Of a DNA stretch of 34,985 bases, positions 14,784 to 23,861 are shown piece after piece. This stretch comes from CAZFHZ01 sp964519015 (GTDB lineage Bacteria; Blakebacterota; Blakebacteria; Blakebacterales; CAYUVJ01). The notes under the pieces were generated by a model. That model did not search any database, was not told where the DNA came from, and saw only the letters and a program-made list of their open reading frames with translations. The position numbers and the translations under genes are program-made. Location: contig CAZFHZ010000027.1 in NCBI GenBank assembly GCA_964519015.1, positions 1 to 34,985 of the forward strand. Direction: 5' to 3'. Positions within the stretch are counted from its first letter, which is position 1. Every line of letters begins with the position of its first letter.

Positions 14784-16133
14784 TCAGGGCAGGTGGACGA
14801 TCCCGATCCCGTCCCGGAAGGTGATCCGGGTCCCCATCGGCTCAGAGAGCCGGGCCAGTTCCTCGATGATGCGCCGGGCATCTTCGGCCGAGGCCGGCAT
14901 CGGCCGGCCGCGTCGGGCCGGCGGCAGCCCGAACCCGAGCGTGATCGGGTGGAGTTCCAGCGAGACCAGCCGTCCTTCTTGCCAGGCGGGGATGGCGATA
15001 ACCGATTCCCAGACCGGTCGCTGGACCGGGAAACCCCGGGTGTCGTTCCGGTAGCGCGCGGCGTTGAAGTCCGCCACCTGCGCCTCGGGGCCAAGCCCGT
15101 AGTCATCGTAGTTCTCGGGCGGCAGCCGTAGCAGGGTCTCGTTCTGGAAGATGAAATCCCCCAGGCTGTAGAGGATCGGCTTCCCCTGGTAGATCTCGAT
15201 CCCCCTCAGCGAATGCGGTCCGTGCCCGACGACCATGTCCGCCCCCGCCTCGATCGCGGCCCGGGCGAAGGCGATGTGGAAGTCGGGGGGCGCCCCCCGC
15301 CGGCCGCTCTCGTGCCCGTGCAGGCTCACCAGCACGTAGTCGGCCAGCCGGTCGGCGCTGCGGATCACGGCCATGATCTCCTCCAGGTCGCGCGGAGCGG
15401 CTACGGTGGCAGTGCCGACCGAATCGCCCACCACGAAGGTCTGGCCGAAGACGTTCAGCCGCTCCCCCTGCCCTCCCCCACCGCGTCCCATGTCGCGCAG
15501 GAGCTGCCGGAAGCGCGTCATCTGTTCGGCGGTGATCGTGCTGACACTCGAGTAGTGGAGCGGGTTGAGGCCGGGGCGTGGGGTGATCCCCGCCCGGCTG
15601 GCGCCCGCGGTGGAGTGCTCCGTAAAGGTGGACGAGACCGAAATGAGGGCCACCCGCCCCCGGGCGGTCTCGAGGAAACGCGCCTCGCGGGCCTCTTCCA
15701 GGCTCTCCCCCACCCCCGCCTGCACCAGCCCGACCTGGGCCACGTAGCGGGTGGTCAGCCGCATCCCCTCCACCCCGTAGTCGCCGGTGTGGTTGTTGGC
15801 CCGCGAGACCAGGTCGAAGCCCGCCCAGACCAGTTCTGCGGCCAGGGCCGGGTCGCCCCGCATGTAGGTGCCGCCGCTCTCGTACATCGGGTAGGGTTCG
15901 TAGTCGTGGAAGAGCATCTCCAGATTGGTGAAGGCCGCGTCGGCCCCGCGGATGAGTTCGATCATCCGCAGGAACTCCGGCTCCTGGTATACCGAGAGCG
16001 GCCGCGTGATGATGGCATCCCCGGTCAGGGCCAGGGTGAACGGGGACTCGGTCGGGATCTGCGCTCCGATCTCCGTAACGGCCGCGGTCAGAACGGCCAG
16101 CACCGCGACCTGAAGAAACCGTATCCGTCTCAT
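14784..16133 (-). CDS. Exported CapA-family phosphoesterase-like protein
   Basis: A 449-aa protein with an N-terminal signal sequence (RRIRFLQVAVLAVLTAAVTE then GAQ). The mature part is a CapA/PgsA calcineurin-like fold: LALTGDAIITRPL, FTNLEMLFHD, VSRANNHTGDYGVEG, VLVSLHGHESG, and VGHGPHSLRGIEIYQGKPIL followed by YSLGDFIFQ. CapA proteins act in poly-gamma-glutamate synthesis or anchoring, but no capB or capC lies nearby, so the substrate is unknown. I start at the ATG at 16131-16133, with GGAGGTG eight bases upstream and the signal peptide right after it. The frame is open further to 16175 without a good start. The gene stands alone between the serine operon and the ADOP genes. The 16134-16347 gap shows nothing recognisable. 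Confidence 0.87.
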   Translation of the reverse strand: MRRIRFLQVAVLAVLTAAVTEIGAQIPTESPFTLALTGDAIITRPLSVYQEPEFLRMIELIRGADAAFTNLEMLFHDYEPYPMYESGGTYMRGDPALAAELVWAGFDLVSRANNHTGDYGVEGMRLTTRYVAQVGLVQAGVGESLEEAREARFLETARGRVALISVSSTFTEHSTAGASRAGITPRPGLNPLHYSSVSTITAEQMTRFRQLLRDMGRGGGGQGERLNVFGQTFVVGDSVGTATVAAPRDLEEIMAVIRSADRLADYVLVSLHGHESGRRGAPPDFHIAFARAAIEAGADMVVGHGPHSLRGIEIYQGKPILYSLGDFIFQNETLLRLPPENYDDYGLGPEAQVADFNAARYRNDTRGFPVQRPVWESVIAIPAWQEGRLVSLELHPITLGFGLPPARRGRPMPASAEDARRIIEELARLSEPMGTRITFRDGIGIVHLP

Positions 16134-16347
16134 CGCCAGCACCTCCGCTACGGGTCGGGCTGCCACCGACTCCACGGCCGCCTGCTGCAGGCTGGACGAC
16201 CGGTGCCGTGGCGGGCGGACCGCTCTGGGTCAGAATCCAGTTTACTCCAACCGCAGCGGATATGTCCCGGTTCGCGACTCGATGGGCGAGACGATCACCC
16301 GGAGATGGGGGTCATACTATCCCCGAGCGGGTGGGATCCGGGGGCCC

Positions 16348-18768
16348 TCAGGAGGCGGCCAGGACCGACACCGGATCGATCCGGGAGGCCTGACGGGCGG
16401 GGAGGTAGCCGGCCAGGACACTGGCCCCCAGCAATACCACCACGATCGTCCCCAGGGTCATCGGATCGGTCGGTCTCACCTCATAGAGCAGCGAAGTGAT
16501 AAGCCGGGTGAGGACGAGCGAGCCGACCAGCCCCACCACGATCCCGCTCCCGGCCAGGGCCAGCGTCCGCAGGACGATCCGGCGCCGGATGTCCGCACCG
16601 GTCGCGCCCAGGGCCATACGGATCCCGATCTCCCGGCTCTGCTGGCTGACCGAATAGGAGACGACCCCGTAGAGCCCCAGCGCGGCGAGCAGGAGTGCGA
16701 TCTGGGCGAAGGTGCCCACCAGCAGGAGGATGAAGCGGCGGGGGGAGACGGCCAGGTCGACCAGTTCGGTCAGTGGGCGCCAGTCCCCGGCCGGCATCGA
16801 CGGATCGAGTCCCCGCAGGACTGCTGAGACCCCGGCGGCCAGCGCTTCGGGCGGCAGGCTGGAACGGACGACCAGGTCGAGCGCGAACGAATCGAACTGC
16901 TGGGTGAGCGGCAGGTACATCTCCAGGCCGGCCGACTGCTCGAGCGTGCTGTGCCGTACATCGGCCACCACCCCCACAACCCGCCATTCCGGGCGCCCGA
17001 TCACGATGAGCTTGTCGATCGGGTCCTGCCCGGGCCAGAGCCGGCGGGCCAGCGTCTCGTTCACGATGATGACCCGCTCACTCCGGGCATCGTCGTCGGC
17101 GGTGAAGTGGCGTCCGGCGACCAGGGGGATGTGCATCGCCTGGAGATATCCGCTGTCCACCACCCGCGGGAAAGCGATCGGGGTCTGCCCCGCATCGTAG
17201 ACCTCCCCCTTGGCGGCGAGACCCCAGGAGCGGTTGCGTCCGAGCGGCAGGGTGTCGGTCAATCCGGCCGACTCCACGCCCGGCAGAGCGAGCACCTCCC
17301 GGACCAGCTGGTCGAGGAAAGCAACCCGCTCGGACGCGTCGGCGAACGAGCGGTTCGTCTCGACCCGCCAAGTGGTGGCGTGCTCCGGCTGGAAGCCGAG
17401 GTCCACCTCCAGCAGCATCACGAAGCTGCGCAGGAGCAGACCGGCGCCGACCAGCAGCACGCAGGCCAGGGCGACTTCGGCGGTGACCAGGACCTCGCGC
17501 AGTCCCTTCCGGCTCCTCCCCTCGCTGGCGCCCCTACCGGCCTCCCGCAGGGGATCGTTCGCCTGGACGCCCGAGATATGCAGGGCCGGGACCAGACCGA
17601 AGAGGAGTCCGGTCACCAGCGCCGCGATCACGGTGAAGAGCAGGGCGGCGCCGTCGACCCGGACCTCCTCCAGGAGCGGGATGCTGACCGCTCTCAGCCC
17701 GGCGAAGGCACCGGTGGCCAGGTAGGCCAGCCCGATACCGAGCACGGCGCCGAAGAGCGAGAGCAGAAGGCTCTCGGTCAGGACCTGCCGGATGAGCCGG
17801 GAACGGGTCGCCCCGAGGGCGCGACGTACGGCGATCTCGCGGCGCCGGGAAGCGGCGCGGGCGACCAGCATGCTGGAGAGATTGGCGCAGACGATCAACA
17901 GCACCAGGCCGACGGCCGAGACCAGGACCAGCAACGCCGTCCGGAACCGGCCCGTGATCTGCCCCTGCAGTCCGCTCACGGCGGCCGCCAGCCCCCAGCG
18001 GTTCGGCTCCGCCTCCTTCAACCGGAGGTTGATACCGTCCAGGTCGGCCTGGGCCTGCGGGATGGTCACCCCGGGCTTGAGCCGCCCGATGACGGCCAGG
18101 GTGTTGCCCCACCGATCGGTCTCATCGCAGATCGGGAACGGGGTCAGAAAGTCGATCCGGGACCCGGGCGTGAAGACCGAGGCGAAATCGAACGAGGGGG
18201 GGAGCACGCCCACCACCAGGTTGGGTGTGTCGTTGATGATGACCGATGATCCGACGATGGCGGGGTCGGCACCGTAGCGCCGCTGCCAGAAGCCGTGGGT
18301 CAGCAGGATCGCCGGCCGGCCGTTCCAGACACACTCCTCATCGACGAAGCCGCGACCGCGCTCCGGGCGGATACCCAGCACATCCAGGAAGTCCTGGGCC
18401 ACCCCGACCCCCACGATGTGCTGCGGGTCACCGTCACCGGAGAGGATGTAGTTGATATAATCGTAGAAAGCGAAGTACCCGGTGAGGGCTTCGAACGACT
18501 GGTTAAGCCGGCGCCAGTCCCGCAGGTTGGAGGTGCGCAGGGTGACCGAGGAGAGACCGCCCGCCGTGCCGGTGTTGGCGACCCAGACGAGGCTTTCCGG
18601 CTCGTGGAATGGGAGCGGACGGATGAGCAGGGTATGCACGACACTGAAGATGGCCGTGTTGGCCCCGATCCCCAGCGCGATGATCAGCACCGCGACCGTC
18701 ATGAATCCGGGATTCCGGCGCATGGTCCGCAGCGCGAAACGAAGGTCCTCACGGAGATCCGAACCCAT
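16348..18768 (-). CDS. MacB-like ABC permease of the ADOP type (first copy)
   Basis: An 806-aa ADOP-family (duplicated orphan permease) protein. Two MacB_PCD/FtsX modules are visible. The first starts DLRFALRTMRRNPGFMTVAV with LGIGANTAIFSVVHTLLIRP and ends near 430 with FGLVPALHISG. The second starts near SRKGLREVLVTAEVALACVL and ends with ARQASRIDPVSVLAA. No ATPase is encoded nearby, as is usual for ADOPs. Such proteins probably act in lipoprotein or peptide export, or in sensing. I chose the ATG at 18766-18768 because AGAGGGG precedes it and homologs begin with the LRFALR segment. Unlike its neighbour it has no N-terminal prefix domain. It follows the second ADOP with a 193-base gap and a stem-loop. 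Confidence 0.88.
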   Translation of the reverse strand: MGSDLREDLRFALRTMRRNPGFMTVAVLIIALGIGANTAIFSVVHTLLIRPLPFHEPESLVWVANTGTAGGLSSVTLRTSNLRDWRRLNQSFEALTGYFAFYDYINYILSGDGDPQHIVGVGVAQDFLDVLGIRPERGRGFVDEECVWNGRPAILLTHGFWQRRYGADPAIVGSSVIINDTPNLVVGVLPPSFDFASVFTPGSRIDFLTPFPICDETDRWGNTLAVIGRLKPGVTIPQAQADLDGINLRLKEAEPNRWGLAAAVSGLQGQITGRFRTALLVLVSAVGLVLLIVCANLSSMLVARAASRRREIAVRRALGATRSRLIRQVLTESLLLSLFGAVLGIGLAYLATGAFAGLRAVSIPLLEEVRVDGAALLFTVIAALVTGLLFGLVPALHISGVQANDPLREAGRGASEGRSRKGLREVLVTAEVALACVLLVGAGLLLRSFVMLLEVDLGFQPEHATTWRVETNRSFADASERVAFLDQLVREVLALPGVESAGLTDTLPLGRNRSWGLAAKGEVYDAGQTPIAFPRVVDSGYLQAMHIPLVAGRHFTADDDARSERVIIVNETLARRLWPGQDPIDKLIVIGRPEWRVVGVVADVRHSTLEQSAGLEMYLPLTQQFDSFALDLVVRSSLPPEALAAGVSAVLRGLDPSMPAGDWRPLTELVDLAVSPRRFILLLVGTFAQIALLLAALGLYGVVSYSVSQQSREIGIRMALGATGADIRRRIVLRTLALAGSGIVVGLVGSLVLTRLITSLLYEVRPTDPMTLGTIVVVLLGASVLAGYLPARQASRIDPVSVLAAS

Positions 18769-18937
18769 ACCCCTCTTCCTCTGTTCGGAAGACCGATCCC
18801 CACGGCGATGACCTGATCCCGGCCGGACCACCAGCGCATCGGTCGGTTGGTGCCACCGGGACCGATCGCATCAGTCCCGGTGACTGTCTGGTAGTGACTA
18901 CGAGGCGACAGCGGATCTTGTTTACCCTTTGAGCGCC

Positions 18938-18958
18938 CGCCGCCGATGGGAGGCGGCG
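18938..18958 (-). terminator. Stem-loop downstream of the prefix-type ADOP gene
   Basis: CGCCGCC and GGCGGCG form a perfect 7-bp stem with loop GATGGGA, four bases past the stop codon of the gene ending at 18962. There is no T-run. The remaining gap to 18768 would have to contain the promoter of the next permease; none is clear. Confidence 0.45.
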
Positions 18959-18961
18959 CCG

Positions 18962-21667
18962 CTACGCCTCCCCCAGGGTCCTCACCGGGTCCACCCGAAC
19001 CGCCCGTCGGGCCGGGATCAGCAAGGCCACCACCGCAACCAGGGTCAGGATGAGCGGGACGGTGACGAAGACGAGCGGGTCGCGGGCCCCTACCCCGAAG
19101 AGCATCGATTCCAGCAACCGGCTCAGGGCCAGCGCCCCGGCCAGACCCACCACCAGTCCGGCGCCCACCAGGGGGAGCGCCTCCTGGAAGACCAGTCCCA
19201 GTACGGAACCGCGGGAGGCCCCCAGGGCCATCCGTACCCCGATCTCCCGGGTACGCTGGGCCACGCTGTAGGCCATGATCCCGTAGAGCCCCACCACCGC
19301 CAGCAGCAGGGCCAGCAGACCGAAACCCGACATCAGCAGGGTGCGGAACCGGGGGATGGAGATGGTCGAGGAGACCATGGTCTCGAGCGGCTGGAAGTCG
19401 GCCAGGGGCTCGTCCGGGTCGACATCCGCGACCGCGGCCCGGATCCCGTCCATCAGACCGCGGGGGTCGACGGCGGTCTCGACGACGAAACTGATATCAC
19501 CGATCGTACGCTGCGTGATGGGCACGTAGACCTGGCCCATGGAGGTCCGGCCCAGGGTGTAGTGCTGGACATCCCCCACGACGCCCACGATCTCCAGCCA
19601 GGGGTCGTCGTCGTCCCTCCCGAAACGGATCCTCCGGCCGAGCGGGTTCTCTTCCGGGAAGTGCTCCTGGGCCAGGGACGAGGAGACCACCACGACCGGG
19701 GGGCTCTCCTGCCGGTCGTCCGTCGAGATGTCCCGACCGGCCAGCAGGGGGATGCCCATCACCTCGAAATACCCTGGGCTGACCCGGTAGAAGAGGGCCG
19801 TTCCGTCCTCCCGATCATCGGGTCCGGTCGCGTCGCGAAGCCAGAACCCCCAGAGGTTATCGCTCCCCTCCAGGGGGATGAGGCTGCTCACCGCCACCCC
19901 CGTCACCCCCGGCAGGGCGGCGATCCCGGACCGGGCACGCTCGATGAAGCCGAGGACGTCCTCAGCGTCGGGGTACCGCTCCCGGGGCAGGGGTGAGGAG
20001 AACATGAGCCGTCGCTCGGCCCGGAACCCCGGGTCCTCGGACTCGAGCAGGGAGTAACTGCGCACCAGCAGCCCGGTGCCCACCAGCAGGACCACCGCCA
20101 GCCCCACCTCGCCCACCATCAGTCCGCTCCGTATCCAGCGCCGGGTGCGGTCCCCGGTGTGCCCTCTCCCTCCCTGCCGCAGGATCCCGGCCAGGTCGTG
20201 GCCGGCCACACTCAAAGCCGGGACCAGGCCGAACAGGAGGCCCGAGAGCAGGGAGACGACCAGGGCGAAGACGAGCACGGTCGGATCGAGTCCGACCTCC
20301 CGCATCCGGGGCAGGAGGCTGGGCCAACCGGCCTGGAAGACCTCGAGGGCCGCGAAGGCCAGGAGCACACCCAGGATCCCGCCGGTCACCGCCAGCACGA
20401 GGCTCTCCACGAGCAGCTGTCCGACCACCCGGCCCCGGCCGGCACCGACGGCGGAGCGGATGGCCAATTCCCTCGTCCGTCCCATCCCCCGGGCCAGGGT
20501 CATGTTGGCCAGGTTGGCACAGACGATGAGGAGCACCAGCAGCACACTGGCCAGGAGGATGTAGAGCTGGGTCCGGGTGCTGCCCAGCAGTATATCGTCG
20601 AGCGGGGTCACCCGGACCCCCCACCCCGAATTGGTCTCGGGGTACTCGGCCTCCAGGGCGGTGGCGATGGCCGAGAGGTCGGCCCGGGCCTCGTCCAGGG
20701 TCACCCCGGGTGCGAGACGCCCCAGCCCGTAGATGAAGTGGGAGCCCCGGTTGGTGTACCACCAGGGTCGGGGCCGCATGGGGATGATAAGGTCGACGGT
20801 CGAGCGGCTCAGGGACTGCCAGTCCGCGGGCAGGATCCCGATGATGGTATGGGACACCCCGTCCAGGGTCATGGTCCGGCCCAGCGCTGTCGGGGCGCCT
20901 CCGTAGGTGCGCTGCCAGAAGGCGTGGGTGAGGACCACCGTCGGCTCGGAATCCGGATCGAGGTCGGCTGCTGTGAACGACCGGCCCAGGACCGGCGTCC
21001 CGCCCAGCAGTTCGAGGAACCCGTCCGAGACCTGATAGACCCGCAGGTTCTCGGGCCGCTCCCCACCCGTGAAGTTGAGCGAACCGGTCTGCAGGGCGGT
21101 GATCCGCTCGAAGGTGCGGTTCTGCTCCTGCCAGTCCCAGAGGTCGAGCGGGACGACACTGAACTCCTCCCAGCCGCGGGAGAGGTTGTTCTCCTGGAGC
21201 CACACGAGTCGCTCGGCCTCGGGATAAGGGAGCGGCTTGAGCGCCACCCCGTAGGCGATGCTGAAGACCGCCGTGTTGGCCCCGATCCCGAGGGCCAGGG
21301 TCACCAGGACCGCCAGGGTGAAGCCGGGGGTCCGGAGCATCTGGCGGATGCCGGAGCGCAGGTCGAAGAGGACGCGCGCGATCATACGGTCTTCCTTGGC
21401 TGAGGAGTGACGAGGACGCCGAGGGGGCGGCGAGAGGCGCAGGGCCACCGCACCCAGCACTTCCCGGAACCAGGACCGGCGCCGGCTTTCCGCCAGGTCA
21501 CCCAGGTAGAACTCCTGCTCGCCGGCGGGGATGAACAGGCTCAGGACGAAGCCCACCAGGGCCGGAATACCCGGGGAGACTCGGCCGGCGGGATGACCCG
21601 GGGGCTGAAGCCCGGTCTCCGGAGGCTCTGAAAACGGGAAGGGCGTTTCCGAGGGACGGGACATCAT
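18962..21667 (-). CDS. MacB-like ABC permease of the ADOP type with N-terminal prefix domain
   Basis: A 901-aa ADOP. Residues 1 to about 95 form the permease prefix region, with a hydrophobic stretch (VGFVLSLFIPAGEQEFYLGD) followed by LAESRRRSWFREVLGAVALR. The permease starts at DLRSGIRQMLRTPGFTLAVL with LGIGANTAVFSIAYGV. A second module begins near TRRWIRSGLMVGEVGLAVVL and ends ARRAVRVDPVRTLGEA. It overlaps the padR stop by ATGA (21664-21667), so the two are cotranslated, a common PadR-ADOP pairing. The length is at the upper end of the family because of the prefix. Its substrate is not known. It is related to the next permease gene but clearly diverged, so the pair is an old duplication and not a recent repeat. 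Confidence 0.9.
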   Translation of the reverse strand: MMSRPSETPFPFSEPPETGLQPPGHPAGRVSPGIPALVGFVLSLFIPAGEQEFYLGDLAESRRRSWFREVLGAVALRLSPPPRRPRHSSAKEDRMIARVLFDLRSGIRQMLRTPGFTLAVLVTLALGIGANTAVFSIAYGVALKPLPYPEAERLVWLQENNLSRGWEEFSVVPLDLWDWQEQNRTFERITALQTGSLNFTGGERPENLRVYQVSDGFLELLGGTPVLGRSFTAADLDPDSEPTVVLTHAFWQRTYGGAPTALGRTMTLDGVSHTIIGILPADWQSLSRSTVDLIIPMRPRPWWYTNRGSHFIYGLGRLAPGVTLDEARADLSAIATALEAEYPETNSGWGVRVTPLDDILLGSTRTQLYILLASVLLVLLIVCANLANMTLARGMGRTRELAIRSAVGAGRGRVVGQLLVESLVLAVTGGILGVLLAFAALEVFQAGWPSLLPRMREVGLDPTVLVFALVVSLLSGLLFGLVPALSVAGHDLAGILRQGGRGHTGDRTRRWIRSGLMVGEVGLAVVLLVGTGLLVRSYSLLESEDPGFRAERRLMFSSPLPRERYPDAEDVLGFIERARSGIAALPGVTGVAVSSLIPLEGSDNLWGFWLRDATGPDDREDGTALFYRVSPGYFEVMGIPLLAGRDISTDDRQESPPVVVVSSSLAQEHFPEENPLGRRIRFGRDDDDPWLEIVGVVGDVQHYTLGRTSMGQVYVPITQRTIGDISFVVETAVDPRGLMDGIRAAVADVDPDEPLADFQPLETMVSSTISIPRFRTLLMSGFGLLALLLAVVGLYGIMAYSVAQRTREIGVRMALGASRGSVLGLVFQEALPLVGAGLVVGLAGALALSRLLESMLFGVGARDPLVFVTVPLILTLVAVVALLIPARRAVRVDPVRTLGEA

Positions 21668-22008
21668 AGAAGTTCCAGCTCCGGATCGAGCCCCCGGGCC
21701 AGTTGCCGGAGGTCGGCCAGGGAGCGCCGGACGACCACCAGCCCGGCGGGGGTCAGGGTATACATCTTCTTGCGCCGCCCCCCCCGCTCCCGGGTGGGCG
21801 GGGCCACCCGGGTCCGGAGATAGCCTTTCCCCTCCAGACGACCCACGGTCTTGTAGACGGTGCCCAGGGTGAGGGTCCGGGAGGTCTCCCGCTCCAGCTC
21901 CTCCCGGATGGTCACGCCGTAGGCCTCCCCCCGGAGACGCAGGACCGCCAGCAGGACCAGCAGCTCGAATTCGCCGGGATTACCCACGGGATGTTCCTTG
22001 ACATGCAC
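21664..22008 (-). CDS. PadR-family transcriptional regulator
   Basis: A 114-aa winged-helix regulator. GEFELLVLLAVLRLRGEAYG, VTIREELERET and LTLGTVYKTVGRLEGKGYL make the DNA-binding domain, then RRKKMYTLTPAGLVVVRRS forms the wing and C-terminal helix. PadR proteins usually repress their own operon. Here the gene is translationally coupled to an ADOP permease, and a perfect palindrome lies over its promoter. The start is uncertain: GTG at 22006-22008 gives the full length, and another GTG seven codons in is possible. Neither has a strong ribosome binding site. Confidence 0.9.
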   Translation of the reverse strand: MHVKEHPVGNPGEFELLVLLAVLRLRGEAYGVTIREELERETSRTLTLGTVYKTVGRLEGKGYLRTRVAPPTRERGGRRKKMYTLTPAGLVVVRRSLADLRQLARGLDPELELL

Positions 22009-22031
22009 CGGCCCACGGCAGCCGGTGGAGG

Positions 22032-22054
22032 TTAGTGTGACATCGTCACACTAA
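22032..22054. promoter_or_regulatory. Perfect palindrome, likely PadR operator
   Basis: TTAGTGTGAC and GTCACACTAA are perfect 10-bp inverted arms around ATC, 24-46 bases upstream of the padR start. The site covers the proposed -10 box, consistent with autorepression by the adjacent PadR protein. Ten-base perfect arms are very unlikely by chance. The TGTGA/TCACA halves have a 5-base spacer, which does not fit CRP. Confidence 0.75.
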
Positions 22055-22076
22055 TGGTAACGGCGGGAAGTGGAAA
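22048..22076 (-). promoter_or_regulatory. Putative padR-ADOP promoter
   Basis: On the minus strand TTTCCA (22071-22076), 17 bases and TAGTGT (22048-22053) form a moderate sigma-70-like promoter. The -10 lies inside the palindrome. Confidence 0.45.
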
Positions 22077-22223
22077 TGAGTTGCAGTGACTTTGCCAGCG
22101 GTATACGAAACCTTCCGGCAGCGGGACCAGGCGCCAGACCGTACAGGTTTCCGCCCCGCTTCCGGGATCGGTGACGATCCCGAGCAGGTGCCCCTGACCG
22201 ATCTGGCCGGATGCCGGCTCAGG

Positions 22224-22241
22224 CCGCCGGCCGGCCGGCGG
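22224..22241 (-). terminator. GC-rich palindrome after the sulfatase gene
   Basis: An 18-bp perfect palindrome, CCGCCGGCC then GGCCGGCGG, starts 15 bases past the sulfatase stop. It can form a strong stem at the end of the S9-to-sulfatase cluster. No T-run follows. Confidence 0.45.
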
Positions 22242-22256
22242 GAGATTGAGTGGATA

Positions 22257-23819
22257 TCACCTTGGTCCTCGCTGCTCTTCCCGAACCCGCTTCAGCAGAG
22301 CGGCCAGCGCGGCGACCCGCTCCGGCTGTTCGGAAGCCAGGTTATGCTGCTCCCCCAGGTCGTGGACCAGGTCGTAGAGCTGAGGCATCGGATCGTTGCC
22401 CAGTTCGATGTTCACGTTCCGGCTGATTCGGGCTCCATCATGCGGTTCGATGTACTTCCAACCGTTCTGGATGATGGAGAGCGCACCGTTCAGGGCGTGC
22501 TCGACGACGAATTCCCGGTCCTTACCCGTCCTGCTCACGAGCGTCCCCAGCGCGTCCCGGCTGTCGGGCCCAGCCCCCGCGGGCATCGCCCGTCCGGCCA
22601 GCGCGGCCAGGGAGGCGAACAGGTCGATCTGGCTGAACAGGGCATCCGCCACTCCGGGCCGGACCTGCTCCGGCCAGCGTACGATGAAGGGGACTCGTGT
22701 CCCGCCGTCGAAGGCGCTGTACTTGCCGCCCCGGAGCGGACCGGCCGGCCGGTGGTCCTGGAGCTGTTCGACCGACTGATCCCGGTAACCGTCGTCCACC
22801 ACCGGCCCGTTGTCGCTGGCCAGGATCACCAGGGTGTTCTCCGCCAGTCCCAGCCGGTCGAGGGTATCCAGGATCCGGCCGACGCAGTCGTCGAACTGCA
22901 GGATGGCGTCACCGCGAGCGCCCAACCCGCTCCGGCCGGCGAAGCGCGGGTGGGGCAGGCGCGGCACGTGGATGTCGTGGGTCGAGAAGTAGAGGAAGAA
23001 GGGCCGCTCCTGGTTGGAATCGAGGAACCGGACAGCCCGGTCGGTAATGGTGTCCGCCATCTCCTCGTCGACCCAGCGGGCCGCCTTCCCACCACTCATG
23101 TAGCCGATCCGGCTCACGCCGTTGATGATGGTCTGATCGTGCCCATGACTGGGGTGCATCTTCAGCAGCTCCGGGTGCTCCCGTCCGGTCGGTTCATCCA
23201 AGATGGGCTCACCGAAACTGACCCGGATCGGGTCGGCCGGATCGAGCCCGACGACCCGGCGGTCCTCCACGTAGACGCAGGGGACGCGGTCGCCGGTAGC
23301 CGGGATGATGAAGGAGTAGTCGAAGCCGATATCGAGCGGGCCGGGGGTGATCTCACCATTCCAGTCCGGCCCCCCTTCCGGACCCAGGCCGAGGTGCCAT
23401 TTGCCGACTACTCCGGTCGTGTATCCGGCTTCCCGGAGCACCGAGGGGAGGGTGGCCTGCTCCGGCCGGATGATGGCCGCGGCGTCACCCCGGGCGATCC
23501 CGGTGTCGCTCCTCCGCCAGGCGTACTCGCCGGTCAGCAGGGCGTAGCGGGAAGGCGTGCAGGTCGCCGAAGGGGCATGGGCGTCGGTGAAACGCAGGCC
23601 GCCGGCGGCCAGTCGGTCGATGTTGGGCGTGCTGATCCGGTTCGCCCCGTAGCAGCCCACATCACCGTAACCGAGATCGTCCGCGTAGATGAGCACGATG
23701 TTGGGCGGCTCCCGCCGGTCGCGGCCGCAGCCGGAGGCCGCCGAGGTGACAAGGAATCCGGCCATCCCGCTCCCGGCCAGTTGCAGGAACTGACGGCGGT
23801 CATAGCTCCGCGTCATCAT
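22257..23819 (-). CDS. Tat-exported cysteine-type sulfatase
   Basis: A 520-aa family S1 (arylsulfatase-type) enzyme. The N-terminus YDRRQFLQLAGSGMAGFLVT is a Tat signal with twin arginines, followed by SAASGCG, which might be a weak lipobox. NIVLIYADDLGYGD holds the metal-binding Asp pair (47-48). CTPSR with Cys87 is the CxPSR site where Cys is converted to formylglycine. KWHLG and SDNGPV complete the active site. It cleaves sulfate esters in the periplasm or outside; the substrate may be a sulfated glycan or phenol. The gene ends the five-gene minus-strand cluster. Two adjacent ATGs exist; AGGAGA fits the second (23816) slightly better. Conversion of Cys87 needs FGE or anSME, and neither is obvious here. 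Confidence 0.92.
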   Translation of the reverse strand: MMTRSYDRRQFLQLAGSGMAGFLVTSAASGCGRDRREPPNIVLIYADDLGYGDVGCYGANRISTPNIDRLAAGGLRFTDAHAPSATCTPSRYALLTGEYAWRRSDTGIARGDAAAIIRPEQATLPSVLREAGYTTGVVGKWHLGLGPEGGPDWNGEITPGPLDIGFDYSFIIPATGDRVPCVYVEDRRVVGLDPADPIRVSFGEPILDEPTGREHPELLKMHPSHGHDQTIINGVSRIGYMSGGKAARWVDEEMADTITDRAVRFLDSNQERPFFLYFSTHDIHVPRLPHPRFAGRSGLGARGDAILQFDDCVGRILDTLDRLGLAENTLVILASDNGPVVDDGYRDQSVEQLQDHRPAGPLRGGKYSAFDGGTRVPFIVRWPEQVRPGVADALFSQIDLFASLAALAGRAMPAGAGPDSRDALGTLVSRTGKDREFVVEHALNGALSIIQNGWKYIEPHDGARISRNVNIELGNDPMPQLYDLVHDLGEQHNLASEQPERVAALAALLKRVREEQRGPR

Positions 23820-23861
23820 TCTCCTAACCGGTCACGGACCCTCCCGCCTGTGAGCGGGGAT

